From NCBI RefSeq assembly GCF_001643015.1, contig NZ_CP015622.1, forward strand, positions 2,245,358 through 2,309,357: 64,000 bases of DNA. Direction: 5' to 3'. This DNA is from Corynebacterium crudilactis (GTDB lineage Bacteria > Actinomycetota > Actinomycetes > Mycobacteriales > Mycobacteriaceae). How positions within the stretch are numbered: the first letter of the stretch is position 1; every line of letters begins with the position of its first letter. Shown here piece by piece: positions 52,315 to 61,516 of this stretch. The notes under the pieces were generated by a model. The model searched no databases, had not been told where the DNA came from, and worked only from the letters and a program-made list of their open reading frames with translations. The position numbers and the translations under genes are program-made.

Positions 52315-52351
52315 TCGTCGATAAGCACTAATCTTTTAAGGAGAACACCAC

Positions 52352-52846
52352 ATGTCTAATATCACTCGCTCTGAGATTGAAGATTTCCTTTACTTCGAGT
52401 CACGTCTGCTCGACGACCGCAAGTTTGAAGAGTGGCTCGACTGCTACCGCGAGGACGCAGAGTTCTGGATGCCAGCTTGGGATGACAACGGTGAACTGAC
52501 CGAAGACCCACAGTCTGAAATCTCCCTCATTTACTACGCAAACCGTGGTGGCCTTGAGGATCGCGTTTTCCGTATCCGCACCGAGCGTTCCTCTTCTACT
52601 TCCCTGCCTGAACCACGCACCGGACACAACACCACCAATGTTGAAATCCTGGAGCGCCGTGACGGTGAAGTAGACATCCGTTTCAACTGGATCACTTTCT
52701 ACTTCCGCTACAACACCACCGACACCTACTTCGGCACCACTTTCATGACTCTTGATGTCTCTGGTGAAACCCCGAAGATCGTGAAGAAGAAGGTCGTTTT
52801 GAAGAACGACTACATTCACCACGTTGTTGATATCTACCACGTCTAG
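52352..52846 (+). CDS. benB: Benzoate 1,2-dioxygenase, small (beta) subunit
   Basis: Structural beta subunit of the oxygenase, 164 aa, NTF2-like fold. EIEDFLYFESRLLDDRKFEEWLDCY and the C-terminal FMTLDVSGETPKIVKKKVVL are characteristic. AAGGAG precedes the ATG. 37 bp after benA. Confidence 0.96.
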   Translation: MSNITRSEIEDFLYFESRLLDDRKFEEWLDCYREDAEFWMPAWDDNGELTEDPQSEISLIYYANRGGLEDRVFRIRTERSSSTSLPEPRTGHNTTNVEILERRDGEVDIRFNWITFYFRYNTTDTYFGTTFMTLDVSGETPKIVKKKVVLKNDYIHHVVDIYHV

Positions 52847-52858
52847 GAGGCACTTTTC

Positions 52859-54397
52859 ATGACCCACCAAGTTGCTCTAGCCTTTGAAGACGGCATTACC
52901 CGATTCATCGACTGCGAAGAAACACAAACTGTTGCTGACGCTGCCTACCAGGCACGCATCAACATTCCATTCGATTGCCGTGACGGCGCTTGCGGAACCT
53001 GTAAAGCGTTCTGTGAGTCCGGCGACTACGAAGAAGGCGACTACATCGACGACGCTCTGTCCGAAGATGAAGCTGCCGACGGCTACTGCCTGCCTTGCCA
53101 GATGACGCCAAAATCCGACCTCATTCTGCAGATCGCTACCACTTCTGTGCTCGCGAAAACTGGCGCTTCTACGTTCGATGGTGAGCTCAAAGAGATCAAC
53201 CAATACTCTGATTCCACCATTGGAATTGAGATCGAGCTGGAAAACCGCAAGGATCTTGCATTCTTACCAGGTCAGTACATGAACATCTTGGTGCCTGGTA
53301 GTGAACAGACCCGTTCCTACTCTTTCTCTTCTGCGCAGGATTCCAACTATGTGCAGTTCCTAGTCAAGGTCACCCCTGGTGGACTCATGACTACTTACCT
53401 CACAGAGGAAGCAAAGGTCGGCGATAAGCTCACACTGACTGGTCCAATGGGATCATTCTTCTTGCGTGAACCTGTCCGCCCAATCCTGCTGCTTGCTGGC
53501 GGCACCGGTTTGGCACCGATCTTGGCTATCTTGGAGAAACTCTCCCGTGACGAGCAATTGGATGTTCCTATCCGTTTGGTTTACGGTGCGAACTTCACCC
53601 ATGACCTCGTTGAGCTTGAGCGCCTTGATGCATTCAAGGAGAAGTTTGACTTTGACTACATCACCGTGTTGTCAGACAAGGACACCGAGCACCCACGCAA
53701 GGGCTTCGTTCCAGCTCACCTGACCGGCGAGTACGAACCAGATGAGGATACAGACGTCTACCTCTGTGGACCTCCTCCAATGGTTGAAGCTGTCCGCCAG
53801 TTCTTGGGCACTCTGGACAACCCACCACTGGACTTCTACTACGAGAAGTTCACCTCTGCAGCAGCTCCAGCAGCAGCAAGGCCTGAGGTCACTGTGGATT
53901 CCAGCGAGGTCAAGGATGACTTCTCACTCGTTGAGGTCTCTACTCCAGGCATGACTTCTGGTGAGGTTCACTCCTCTGCAACCCAGCTCAACGCACGCAT
54001 GGCTCTCGAGCTAGGCGCGCTAGAACTTGCAATCAATAAGCTCGGCGATCGCGATATCGAGCGATTCCGCAACTTGGCAAACACTGCGAACTCCTTCATC
54101 GATGGAGATAAGCTAGTTGACGCGGTGAAGTTCACCGAGGCAAACGCTGATTTCCATGAGTTCCTCTTCCGCCGCGCTAACAACGAGGCACTGCTCATGG
54201 CTTACCAGAACCTCCAGGTTGTTCAAGAAATGAAGGCGACCCTTCCAGGCGCTGATTGGATTGATCCAGCGATTACTGCTGAGCACTTGGCGCTTGTCGA
54301 CGCTGTCGCCCAAGGCGACCTAGATTCGGCTCGCACTATCATTCGTGAACATGCAGAGCACGGCATTGGCACTATGGCTAAGGCCAGCAACGAATGA
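52859..54397 (+). CDS. benC: Benzoate dioxygenase reductase with a C-terminal FCD-like domain
   Basis: Electron-transfer component, 512 aa, against about 340 aa for usual BenC. Parts: plant-type [2Fe-2S] ferredoxin (Cys40, Cys45, Cys48, Cys80), FAD domain (RSYSFSSA, 152-159), NAD domain (LLAGGTGLAPILAILE, 211-226; CGPPPMVEAVRQFL) to about 330, an Ala/Pro linker, and a further all-helical domain at about 374-505. That domain matches the FCD ligand-binding domain of GntR regulators (ARMALELGALELAINKL, ANADFHEFLFRRANNEALL, TAEHLALVDAVAQGDLDSAR, REHAEHG), with His433, His476 and His498 at the metal-site positions and Asn429 where Asp is usual. No DNA-binding domain is attached. Overlaps benD by 4 bases. 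Confidence 0.93.
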   Translation: MTHQVALAFEDGITRFIDCEETQTVADAAYQARINIPFDCRDGACGTCKAFCESGDYEEGDYIDDALSEDEAADGYCLPCQMTPKSDLILQIATTSVLAKTGASTFDGELKEINQYSDSTIGIEIELENRKDLAFLPGQYMNILVPGSEQTRSYSFSSAQDSNYVQFLVKVTPGGLMTTYLTEEAKVGDKLTLTGPMGSFFLREPVRPILLLAGGTGLAPILAILEKLSRDEQLDVPIRLVYGANFTHDLVELERLDAFKEKFDFDYITVLSDKDTEHPRKGFVPAHLTGEYEPDEDTDVYLCGPPPMVEAVRQFLGTLDNPPLDFYYEKFTSAAAPAAARPEVTVDSSEVKDDFSLVEVSTPGMTSGEVHSSATQLNARMALELGALELAINKLGDRDIERFRNLANTANSFIDGDKLVDAVKFTEANADFHEFLFRRANNEALLMAYQNLQVVQEMKATLPGADWIDPAITAEHLALVDAVAQGDLDSARTIIREHAEHGIGTMAKASNE

Positions 54398-55224
54398 GCG
54401 CACCAGTAGGAAAAGGCACTGAGGGCCGCCCCACCCACATCACCGCGGAACGTTTTTTCGGCCAAGGTGTAGTGGTAACGGGTGCTGCTCAAGGCATCGG
54501 AAAAGCCGTGGCTCAGCGCATTGCATACGAAGACGGTAACCTAGTGTTGGTTGACCGCTCTCCGATCGTGCATGAGGTAGCCGAGGAACTCCGTCAGGCA
54601 GGTGCCGGCACAGTGGATTCTTTCACTACCGACTTGGAGACTTTCGAAGGTGCAACTGCTGCTTTAGAGTTCGCTGGTGAAAAGCTCAAGAACTTGGATG
54701 TGGTGATCAACAATGTTGGTGGCACCATCTGGGCGAAGCCTTTCCATGAGTATTCAGAAGAGGAAATCCGCAAGGAGATCAACCGTAGCCTCTTCCCTAC
54801 CCTGTGGATGTGTCGAGCAGCGTTGCCTATTTTGATAGAAAACGGTGGAGGAACAATCGTTAATGTTTCTTCCATTGCTACCGGCGGTATCAACCGTGTC
54901 CCTTATGCAGCTGCAAAGGGTGGCGTCAACGGTATTGTTTCTGCTCTGGCACATGAAGCTGCACAGCACAACGTTCGTGTCGTGGCTACTGCACCGGGCG
55001 GTACTCTTGCACCTGAGCGCGCTGTGAAGCGTGGCCCAGGCCCTGAGGGCGAATTGGAAAAGAAGTGGTATCAGCAGATTGTTGATCAAACTATCGATTC
55101 CACTTTAATGAAGCGCTACGGAACTCTTGAAGAGCAAGCTGCACCAATTTGCTTCCTCGCATCTGAGGAAGCGTCCTACATCACCGGCTCTGTTATGCCG
55201 GTGGGTGGAGGTGACCAGGGCTAG
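54394..55224 (+). CDS. benD: Benzoate cis-diol dehydrogenase (1,6-dihydroxycyclohexa-2,4-diene-1-carboxylate dehydrogenase)
   Basis: Short-chain dehydrogenase, 276 aa, oxidising the dihydrodiol to catechol with NAD and loss of CO2. Cofactor loop TGAAQGIG, NNVGG, catalytic Ser in NVSSIA and Tyr-x3-Lys in PYAAAKG. The ATG overlaps the benC stop codon (ATGA), so translation is coupled. Ends benABCD; a strong terminator follows. Confidence 0.95.
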   Translation: MSAPVGKGTEGRPTHITAERFFGQGVVVTGAAQGIGKAVAQRIAYEDGNLVLVDRSPIVHEVAEELRQAGAGTVDSFTTDLETFEGATAALEFAGEKLKNLDVVINNVGGTIWAKPFHEYSEEEIRKEINRSLFPTLWMCRAALPILIENGGGTIVNVSSIATGGINRVPYAAAKGGVNGIVSALAHEAAQHNVRVVATAPGGTLAPERAVKRGPGPEGELEKKWYQQIVDQTIDSTLMKRYGTLEEQAAPICFLASEEASYITGSVMPVGGGDQG

Positions 55225-55239
55225 CCCTAGTCAACACTT

Positions 55240-55280
55240 AGGGACTTGTATCTGTCTTGGCAGATACAAGTCCCTTTTTT
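55240..55280 (+). terminator. Terminator of benABCD
   Basis: Perfect 15-bp stem AGGGACTTGTATCTG (55240-55254) / CAGATACAAGTCCCT (55261-55275), loop TCTTGG, then TTTTT. It lies just before benR, separating the regulator from the structural genes. Confidence 0.95.
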
Positions 55281-55296
55281 AGTCTAAAATTGATCC

Positions 55297-57984
55297 ATGG
55301 TTGCATCAGTTCCGTTTACGCCGTCTTCTTTCCAAGTCTTTTTACCTCGAGCTTCGATCATTGTGCAGGAAGTAAGCTCTCTGATTAAAAGCCTAGAGTC
55401 CGGTGACGGAAAACTCTTCCACATCAGTGGCCAGCCAGGCGCTGGAAAAACCGAGTTTGGCATGCAGCTTATTGAAGAGCTCCAAGGATGGACCATTGTC
55501 CGTGCGACAGCGTTGTCCTGGTTGAAAAACAGTCCACGTAATCTGCTTGGACATGTAGCGCACAAATTAGGTGCGCATTCCGCCAACTCCATCCGCGGTG
55601 TTATTGATCGCCTCGATGCTGCCACGGTAGTAATCGTTGACGATGTCCACTGGGCTGATATCGAATCATTGCAAAAACTTATCGAGTACTCCATGCGCAT
55701 GGTGTCTGGTCGGTTTGCCCTCATCATGATCGGTTTAGATGAGGAAGAGCTAGTGTTCCACGATGAAGTAGTGTCTTTGCCTTCCATTGCAGATGCCACC
55801 TACGTCCTCCCGCCGATGAGCATCGAAGAAATCCGACAACTAGCGCTCACTGATGTCCGCGGACGCATCAGTGCCACCACCGCAACTGATATCCAGCGCA
55901 TCACCGGTGGTGTTTACGGCAGAGTAAAAGAAGTTTTACACGCAGAATCCCCCGATCATTGGAAGCTGCCGAGCCCTAATATTCCCATCCCACAGAGCTG
56001 GTGGGCCAATCTCAATCGACGTGTCAGCAGCCAACGCTTTTGGCCAGTATTGCTGGCTGTGGCTGTATTACCAGCAGGTGGCCCCATCGATCTGGTCAAG
56101 CTTTTAGGCAATGACCCAACGGGTATGCTTTGCGACGATGCCGTACGCGCCGGCTTGCTCCGCGTGCTGCCCTCCGATGGTCCGCCACAGCTTGACCTTG
56201 TATTACCAATGGACCGGGCAGTCTTAAGATCACGTACTCCGCTAAACACACTAGCTGAGTTACACAATACTGCTGCTGATTATTATTCCAGGTGGAATCA
56301 TGTTGACGCTACGCTTCAACACCAAGCTTTTGCAGCCTTAGATCCAGAAAATCCTGCAGTCAGAGCCCTTGCTCAACGTGGCTATGCATTAGGACGAGCA
56401 GGCCATTGGATGGAAGCTGCACACGCTCTTGCCCTTGCAGCTAACCGCACCGCTCACCGAGAAGAATCCAATAAATACTTATTGGAATCCATTGATTCCC
56501 TGATCTCTGCCTCAGATCTCCCGCAAGCACGCTCCAAAGTAGCAACTTTAGATCTGGGGGAATCCGGCATTCAGCAAGAATCTATGCTTGGCTACTTAGC
56601 CATCCATGAAGGCCGACGATCAGAAGCACGCAACCTTTTAGACCGTGCTGCCTCCGAGCTTTTGTCGCAGCATCCAATCGACCCCATCCATGGTCCTCGC
56701 ATGGCACAGCGCAAAGTGCTTTTAAACTTGGTCGATTGGCGCCCTGATGAGCTACTTGTCTGGGCAAATCGTGCTGTGGCATGGACGGACGAAGATGCAG
56801 GCGAAAAGATTGAAGCCCAATCCATTTCGCTCATCGGTCAATCCGTACTTGATGGAAAACTTCCCGAAGACAAGCCCATTCCCGGTGAAACAACCCTCCA
56901 CGCGCAACGTCGACATATGGCCATGGGGTGGCTTTCTATGGTTCATGATGATCCTGTTACAGCACGTCAAAAACTTGAACGCCGCAGTTCAATCAGTGGT
57001 TCTGAGCGCATTAGTCTCTGGCAAGACGGCTGGCTTGCTCGTTCTCTGTTGCTCTTGGGTGAATGGGAAGAAGCAGCTCGTACTGTAGAAATTGGTTTGG
57101 CACGCGCAGAACAATTCGGTATTCGCTTCCTGGAGCCTTTACTTCTCTGGACTGGAGCCACCGTAGCGACTGCCCGCGGTAATGATGATCTGGCACGTAA
57201 CTATATGCGGAGGCTTTCTGCAGACCAAGACGCCTTCATCATTCAATCCATGCCTTCTGCCATGTGCCGACTGTGGGTGCATAGGCAAAGAAATGAAATT
57301 CCTGGCGCCATTGTGGCCGGCGAGCAATTAGAAAAACTCGCTTCCAAAGAATACGTCAATGCTCCTGGTTTCTGGCCGTGGCAAGATGTTCATGCCACTC
57401 ACCTAATCCGCATTGGAGAAATCGAGCGTGCAGAGAACCTGGTTAATTCCACCCTTGAAGAACTCAAAGGTTCCACCATCGCATCTGCCCATGCCAAAAT
57501 AGCCGTTCCGGATGCAATGTTGCTGATCCACCACGGCGATATAAAAAAGGGGTTCCAGCGTTTTGAGGACGCCCTAGACATGCTTGATCCGCTCACGCTT
57601 CCCTACTACCGTGCTCGTATTTGTTTTGAATATGGCCAAGCTCTGCGACGCCAAGGCCAACGCCGACGCGCCGATGAACAATTCGCTCGAGCATCTTCGC
57701 TCTTCCAAGACATGGGCGCCAACGCAATGGTCACCCTTGCTAATCGCGAACGCAGAGTTGGCGGTTTAGGGCAGCGCTCAGAACAATCCGGAGGACTCAC
57801 ACCACAGGAATTTGAAATTGCGCGTTTGGTAGCCTCTGGACACTCCAATAGAGAGGTTGCACAGGAACTTTTTCTTTCCCCCAAGACTGTGGAATATCAC
57901 CTCACTCGAGTATATAAAAAGCTCGGAATCCGCAATCGTATGGAACTTGCTGAGGCTTTGAAGAGATACTCTCACCGCTCTTAG
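55297..57984 (+). CDS. benR: LuxR-type ATPase regulator of benzoate genes
   Basis: An 895 aa LAL-like regulator. It has an intact Walker A (GQPGAGKT, 45-52) and Walker B (VVIVDDVHWAD), a long helical TPR-like middle, and a LuxR helix-turn-helix at about 828-890 (GLTPQEFEIARLVASGHSNR, then PKTVEYHLTRVYKKLG). It is homologous to PcaO along its length, including RICFEYGQALRRQGQRRRADEQF near the end. ATG at 55297; TAAAAT at 55285-55290 lies 6 bases upstream, fitting a leaderless mRNA. Position suggests it activates benABCD-benKE, perhaps also catABC. Confidence 0.9.
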   Translation: MVASVPFTPSSFQVFLPRASIIVQEVSSLIKSLESGDGKLFHISGQPGAGKTEFGMQLIEELQGWTIVRATALSWLKNSPRNLLGHVAHKLGAHSANSIRGVIDRLDAATVVIVDDVHWADIESLQKLIEYSMRMVSGRFALIMIGLDEEELVFHDEVVSLPSIADATYVLPPMSIEEIRQLALTDVRGRISATTATDIQRITGGVYGRVKEVLHAESPDHWKLPSPNIPIPQSWWANLNRRVSSQRFWPVLLAVAVLPAGGPIDLVKLLGNDPTGMLCDDAVRAGLLRVLPSDGPPQLDLVLPMDRAVLRSRTPLNTLAELHNTAADYYSRWNHVDATLQHQAFAALDPENPAVRALAQRGYALGRAGHWMEAAHALALAANRTAHREESNKYLLESIDSLISASDLPQARSKVATLDLGESGIQQESMLGYLAIHEGRRSEARNLLDRAASELLSQHPIDPIHGPRMAQRKVLLNLVDWRPDELLVWANRAVAWTDEDAGEKIEAQSISLIGQSVLDGKLPEDKPIPGETTLHAQRRHMAMGWLSMVHDDPVTARQKLERRSSISGSERISLWQDGWLARSLLLLGEWEEAARTVEIGLARAEQFGIRFLEPLLLWTGATVATARGNDDLARNYMRRLSADQDAFIIQSMPSAMCRLWVHRQRNEIPGAIVAGEQLEKLASKEYVNAPGFWPWQDVHATHLIRIGEIERAENLVNSTLEELKGSTIASAHAKIAVPDAMLLIHHGDIKKGFQRFEDALDMLDPLTLPYYRARICFEYGQALRRQGQRRRADEQFARASSLFQDMGANAMVTLANRERRVGGLGQRSEQSGGLTPQEFEIARLVASGHSNREVAQELFLSPKTVEYHLTRVYKKLGIRNRMELAEALKRYSHRS

Positions 57985-58065
57985 CAGGGGTTATACCTCC
58001 GGACAAGTATCCCCTAGAACTCTTTAGGGCAATCCCTAGTTTCAGGTTTTCTCAACGCAGGATTA

Positions 58066-58114
58066 AATGTGAATCACATCACCAGCAGGTGAATAGAAGC
58101 AATTAATTCACATT
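58066..58114 (+). promoter_or_regulatory. Inverted repeat and GlxR-like site upstream of benK
   Basis: AATGTGAAT (58066-58074) and ATTCACATT (58106-58114) are perfect inverted 9-mers 31 bases apart. TGTGAATCACATCACC (58068-58083) matches 10 of 12 fixed bases of the GlxR consensus TGTGA-N2-TA-N2-TCACA. Further upstream, TCCCCTAGAACTCTTTAGGG resembles the CCCTA...TAGGG repeat before benA and may be a shared BenR site. Confidence 0.5.
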
Positions 58115-58143
58115 CCTGTGTAGGGATTCAAGGAGAATTTCCA

Positions 58144-59484
58144 GTGGCTACCCAAATTTCTGGCGGTTGGCAAAGCGCCAAACACCGCACCACCGTCTAC
58201 ATGATCCTCGCGGTCGTAGGCATTTCCATTCTTTTTGATGGCTACGACCTGGTGATCTATGGTGCGGTCCTTTCCTCATTGCTCGAGGACCCCAACCAGA
58301 TCGGTGCGCTTAGCCCTGCCATTGCAGGTACCCTCGGTTCCTACGCCATGATCGGCGTGATGATCGGTGCACTATCTGCAGGTGCAGTCGGTGACCGCCT
58401 CGGCCGACGCAAGGTTATGCTCACCGCCATCGTCTGGTTCTCCATCGGCATGGCACTGACCTCCATGGCTACTTCCATCGCCATGTTCGGCGCCCTCCGC
58501 CTTCTCACCGGCTTAGGCGTCGGCATGATCGTTGCCACTGGTGGCGCTATTATTGCAGAGTTTGCCCCAGCTAATAGGCGCAACCTTTTCAACGCAATTG
58601 TCTACTCAGGCGTTCCAGCAGGTGGCGTTTTAGCTTCCATCCTTGCTCTGCTCTTTGAAGACATCATCGGTTGGCGCGGACTCTTCCTCATCGGTGGCTC
58701 ACCACTGCTATTCCTCCTCCCACTTGCATACTTCTTCCTTCCAGAGTCCCCACGTTGGTTGACTTCCCGTGGACGCATCGAAGAGGCTAAGGCCCTATGC
58801 GAACGCCGTGGCCTGCCAACGCAGGAGTTTGTCGTCGAAAAGCAGCTGACGACGAAGGGCACCGGATTCGCTGGAATCTTCTCCTCCAAGTACCTCATGG
58901 GCACCATCTTGATTGGTGCGATGAGCTTCATCGGCCTGCTCTCTACCTACGGCCTCAACACCTGGTTGCCAAAGATCATGGAATCTAACGGCGCATCCTC
59001 CCACGATTCCCTATACTCCCTGCTGTTCCTCAACGGTGGCGCAGTCTTCGGTGGCCTGATCGCTTCATGGTTCGCTGACCGTATCGGCGCAAAGACCATC
59101 ATCACCTCCACATTCGCACTTGCTGCAATCTGCCTCGGCGTGCTGCCTTATATCTCCTCATGGCCTCTCATGTACACCGCAATTGCACTCGCAGGAATCG
59201 GCGTTCTGGGAACCCAGGTTCTTACCTACGGCCTGACCTCCAACTTCTTCGGAACCGAATGCCGCGCCGCAGGTGTAGCTTGGTGTGCAGGATTCGGCCG
59301 CCTCGGCGGAATCTTCGGACCAGCAATCGGCGGTCTGATCATCGGCGCAGGATTCGGCCCTAGCTCTGCATTCCTCATCTTCGCTGCAGCAGCTGTCATC
59401 GGCGCACTATGCACCGCAATGATTCCGCGTTCACCAGCAGAAGCTGAAGTTAAGATCCAGCAGGAGCCACTTGCACGCGTCTAA
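58144..59484 (+). CDS. benK: MFS benzoate transporter (AAHS family)
   Basis: A 446 aa proton symporter with 12 membrane segments. DGYDLVIYGAVL in helix 1, GAVGDRLGRRKVML in loop 2-3 and PESPRWLTSRGR before the central loop are AAHS hallmarks. Start is GTG at 58144 with CAAGGAG at good spacing. It follows benR and is closed by a terminator. Confidence 0.93.
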   Translation: MATQISGGWQSAKHRTTVYMILAVVGISILFDGYDLVIYGAVLSSLLEDPNQIGALSPAIAGTLGSYAMIGVMIGALSAGAVGDRLGRRKVMLTAIVWFSIGMALTSMATSIAMFGALRLLTGLGVGMIVATGGAIIAEFAPANRRNLFNAIVYSGVPAGGVLASILALLFEDIIGWRGLFLIGGSPLLFLLPLAYFFLPESPRWLTSRGRIEEAKALCERRGLPTQEFVVEKQLTTKGTGFAGIFSSKYLMGTILIGAMSFIGLLSTYGLNTWLPKIMESNGASSHDSLYSLLFLNGGAVFGGLIASWFADRIGAKTIITSTFALAAICLGVLPYISSWPLMYTAIALAGIGVLGTQVLTYGLTSNFFGTECRAAGVAWCAGFGRLGGIFGPAIGGLIIGAGFGPSSAFLIFAAAAVIGALCTAMIPRSPAEAEVKIQQEPLARV

Positions 59485-59497
59485 ACCTTAAATATCG

Positions 59498-59525
59498 AAA
59501 AAGGGAAGCCTCGGCTTCCCTTTTT
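59498..59525 (+). terminator. Terminator between benK and benE
   Basis: Stem GGGAAGCC (59503-59510) / GGCTTCCC (59513-59520), extended by AAAAA/TTTTT, with a 2-base loop and a U-tract. Confidence 0.92.
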
Positions 59526-59570
59526 GTCATTTTCCACCACTGTTATCTAATCTGATAAGGGGTAAAAAAA

Positions 59571-60812
59571 TTGGCCAACTCAATACTAATGGCAGTAGAA
59601 CGACCAGTCCTTCCCCGTCCCAGTTTCGCAGAAATCAAACGAGACTTAAGCCCCCAAGAAATCGGCAATGGGCTTGTCGCATTAATTTTCTCCGCCTCTG
59701 GACCAATTGCCGTCATCCTTGCAGCAGCCGCAGCCGGTAACCTCAGCCCAGATCAGACATCCTCCTGGATTTTCGGCGCTTTCCTAGGCAACGGATTACT
59801 TACCTTGTGGTTGACGTACATGTACCGCACCCCGCAAGCTTATTTTTGGACAATTCCTGGCACCGTCATTGTGGGAGATTCCCTCACCCATTTAAGCTTT
59901 CCGGAAGTAATTGGCTCATATTTAGTCACTGGTGTGCTGGTATTTCTACTTGGCTGGACCGGGTTAATCGGCAAGATTATGGCTGTGCTTCCGCCCACCA
60001 TTGTCATGGCCATGGTGGCAGGAATCTTCTTGCGTTTTGGCCTCGATCTCATTAATTCCAGTATTTCTGATCCATTGATTGCGCTTCCCATGGTTGCCGT
60101 ATTCGTAGCATTAAGCATCAGCCCACGCATTGCCAACATTGCTCCACCAGTTGCTGTTGCCGCTGTTGTAGGCACCATTGTTGCCATTGCAGCAGGCCGT
60201 CTGGCACCTGGAATTTTAGACAACGGAATTATCTCTAAACCAGTTTTTACTGCTCCTGAGTTTTCTTTCGCAGCCATCATGGAACTTGTTGTGCCTTTGG
60301 CTATCACTGTGGTGATTGTGCAAAACGGCCAAGGCGTTGCAGTACTCCGGGCTGCTGGGCACAAGCCAGGAGTAAATCTTGCCGCTGCAGCCTCTGGATT
60401 GTGGTCAATTCCGATGGCTCTGATTGGCAATGTCACTACCTGCTTAACAGGCCCGACTAATGCCCTCATCGTATCTGGACCAAATACACGCCGACACTAC
60501 ACTGCAGCCATGGTGACAGCCATGGGCGCAATCATCGTTGGTCTTTTCTCACCAGCATTTGTGGGCTTCATGCTCGCCATGCCAGTATCCTTCATTGCAG
60601 CACTCGCAGGTATTGCAATGCTTACCCCCTTGAAAAATGCTTTCATCACAGGATTCTCAGGACCTTATTCCACAGGCGCACTGGTGTGCTTTTTAGTCAC
60701 AGTGTCAGAAATTAGCATTGTCGGCATCACTGCCCCATTCTGGGGAATTGTCTTCGGATGTCTCATTGGTTGGCTTCTGGATAGCAACCTTTTAAATAAA
60801 AAACAGGCTTGA
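59571..60812 (+). CDS. benE: Benzoate transporter, BenE family
   Basis: A 413 aa membrane protein of the BenE family, second benzoate uptake system. About 12 hydrophobic segments; NGLVALIFSASGPIAVILAAA and GNVTTCLTGPTNALIVSG are family features related to NCS2-type folds. The start is probably TTG at 59571, with AAGGGG 8 bases upstream; ATG at 59589 is an alternative without a site. It has its own upstream gap after the benK terminator, so a separate promoter or readthrough is needed. Confidence 0.92.
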   Translation: MANSILMAVERPVLPRPSFAEIKRDLSPQEIGNGLVALIFSASGPIAVILAAAAAGNLSPDQTSSWIFGAFLGNGLLTLWLTYMYRTPQAYFWTIPGTVIVGDSLTHLSFPEVIGSYLVTGVLVFLLGWTGLIGKIMAVLPPTIVMAMVAGIFLRFGLDLINSSISDPLIALPMVAVFVALSISPRIANIAPPVAVAAVVGTIVAIAAGRLAPGILDNGIISKPVFTAPEFSFAAIMELVVPLAITVVIVQNGQGVAVLRAAGHKPGVNLAAAASGLWSIPMALIGNVTTCLTGPTNALIVSGPNTRRHYTAAMVTAMGAIIVGLFSPAFVGFMLAMPVSFIAALAGIAMLTPLKNAFITGFSGPYSTGALVCFLVTVSEISIVGITAPFWGIVFGCLIGWLLDSNLLNKKQA

Positions 60813-60850
60813 TCCTTCTATTGAAAGAAGGATCAAGCCCTGATATTTTT
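60806..60850. terminator. Bidirectional terminator between benE and clpP2
   Basis: 14-bp stem GGCTTGATCCTTCT (60806-60819) / AGAAGGATCAAGCC (60826-60839). The benE stop codon lies inside the left arm. ATTTTT follows on the + strand and TGTTTTTTATTT on the minus strand, so it can end both convergent transcripts. Confidence 0.9.
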
Positions 60851-60857
60851 AACCGAT

Positions 60858-61484
60858 TTAGCGCTTGAGCTTACGGTAATCGAAGATCTGGTCAACGATG
60901 CCATATTCAAGTGCTTCCTCAGCGGTGAGGATCTTGTCACGGTCAGTATCAATGCGAATCTGCTCCGCAGTACGACCAGTGTGTTCAGCCAAGGTGCTCT
61001 CCATCAGACGGCGCATGCGTTCGATCTCTGCAGCCTGGATCTCCAAGTCAGAAACCTGGCCCTGAGTGCCCTGGGTTGCTGGCTGGTGGATAAGAACGCG
61101 GGAGTTCGGAAGAACTGCGCGCTTTCCTGGTGCACCTGCAGCGAGTAGAACTGCCGCAGCGGATGCAGCCTGACCAAGGCAGACAGTCTGCACATCTGGA
61201 CGTACGTACTGCATGGTGTCATAAATTGCCATCAACGAGGTGAAAGAACCACCTGGAGAGTTGATGTACAAGGTGATATCGCGGTCAGGATCCATGCCTT
61301 CTAGGACAAGAAGCTGCGCCATGATGTCATTTGCAGAGGTGTCATCTACCTGAGTACCGAGGAAGATGATGCGCTCTTCAAAAAGCTTTGCGTAAGGGTT
61401 GGTCTCTTTGGTGCCGTACGCGGACTGCTCAATAAAAGAAGGCAGCACATAACGTGAGTTTGGCATCTGGAATCCGTTGCTCAT
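60858..61484 (-). CDS. clpP2: ATP-dependent Clp protease proteolytic subunit 2
   Basis: A 208 aa serine peptidase. Catalytic Ser in GQAASAAAVLL, His in VLIHQPA, Asp in DTDRDKILTAEEA; oxyanion loop INSPGGS. The longer N-terminus (MSNGFQMPNSRYVLPSFIEQ) marks the ClpP2 type of actinobacteria. AAGGAGAG before the ATG. 32 bp after clpP1; the two subunits form a mixed tetradecamer in related bacteria. Confidence 0.96.
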   Translation of the reverse strand: MSNGFQMPNSRYVLPSFIEQSAYGTKETNPYAKLFEERIIFLGTQVDDTSANDIMAQLLVLEGMDPDRDITLYINSPGGSFTSLMAIYDTMQYVRPDVQTVCLGQAASAAAVLLAAGAPGKRAVLPNSRVLIHQPATQGTQGQVSDLEIQAAEIERMRRLMESTLAEHTGRTAEQIRIDTDRDKILTAEEALEYGIVDQIFDYRKLKR

Positions 61485-61516
61485 TATTTTTCTCTCCTTT
61501 AAAGTTTTCCGTACGC

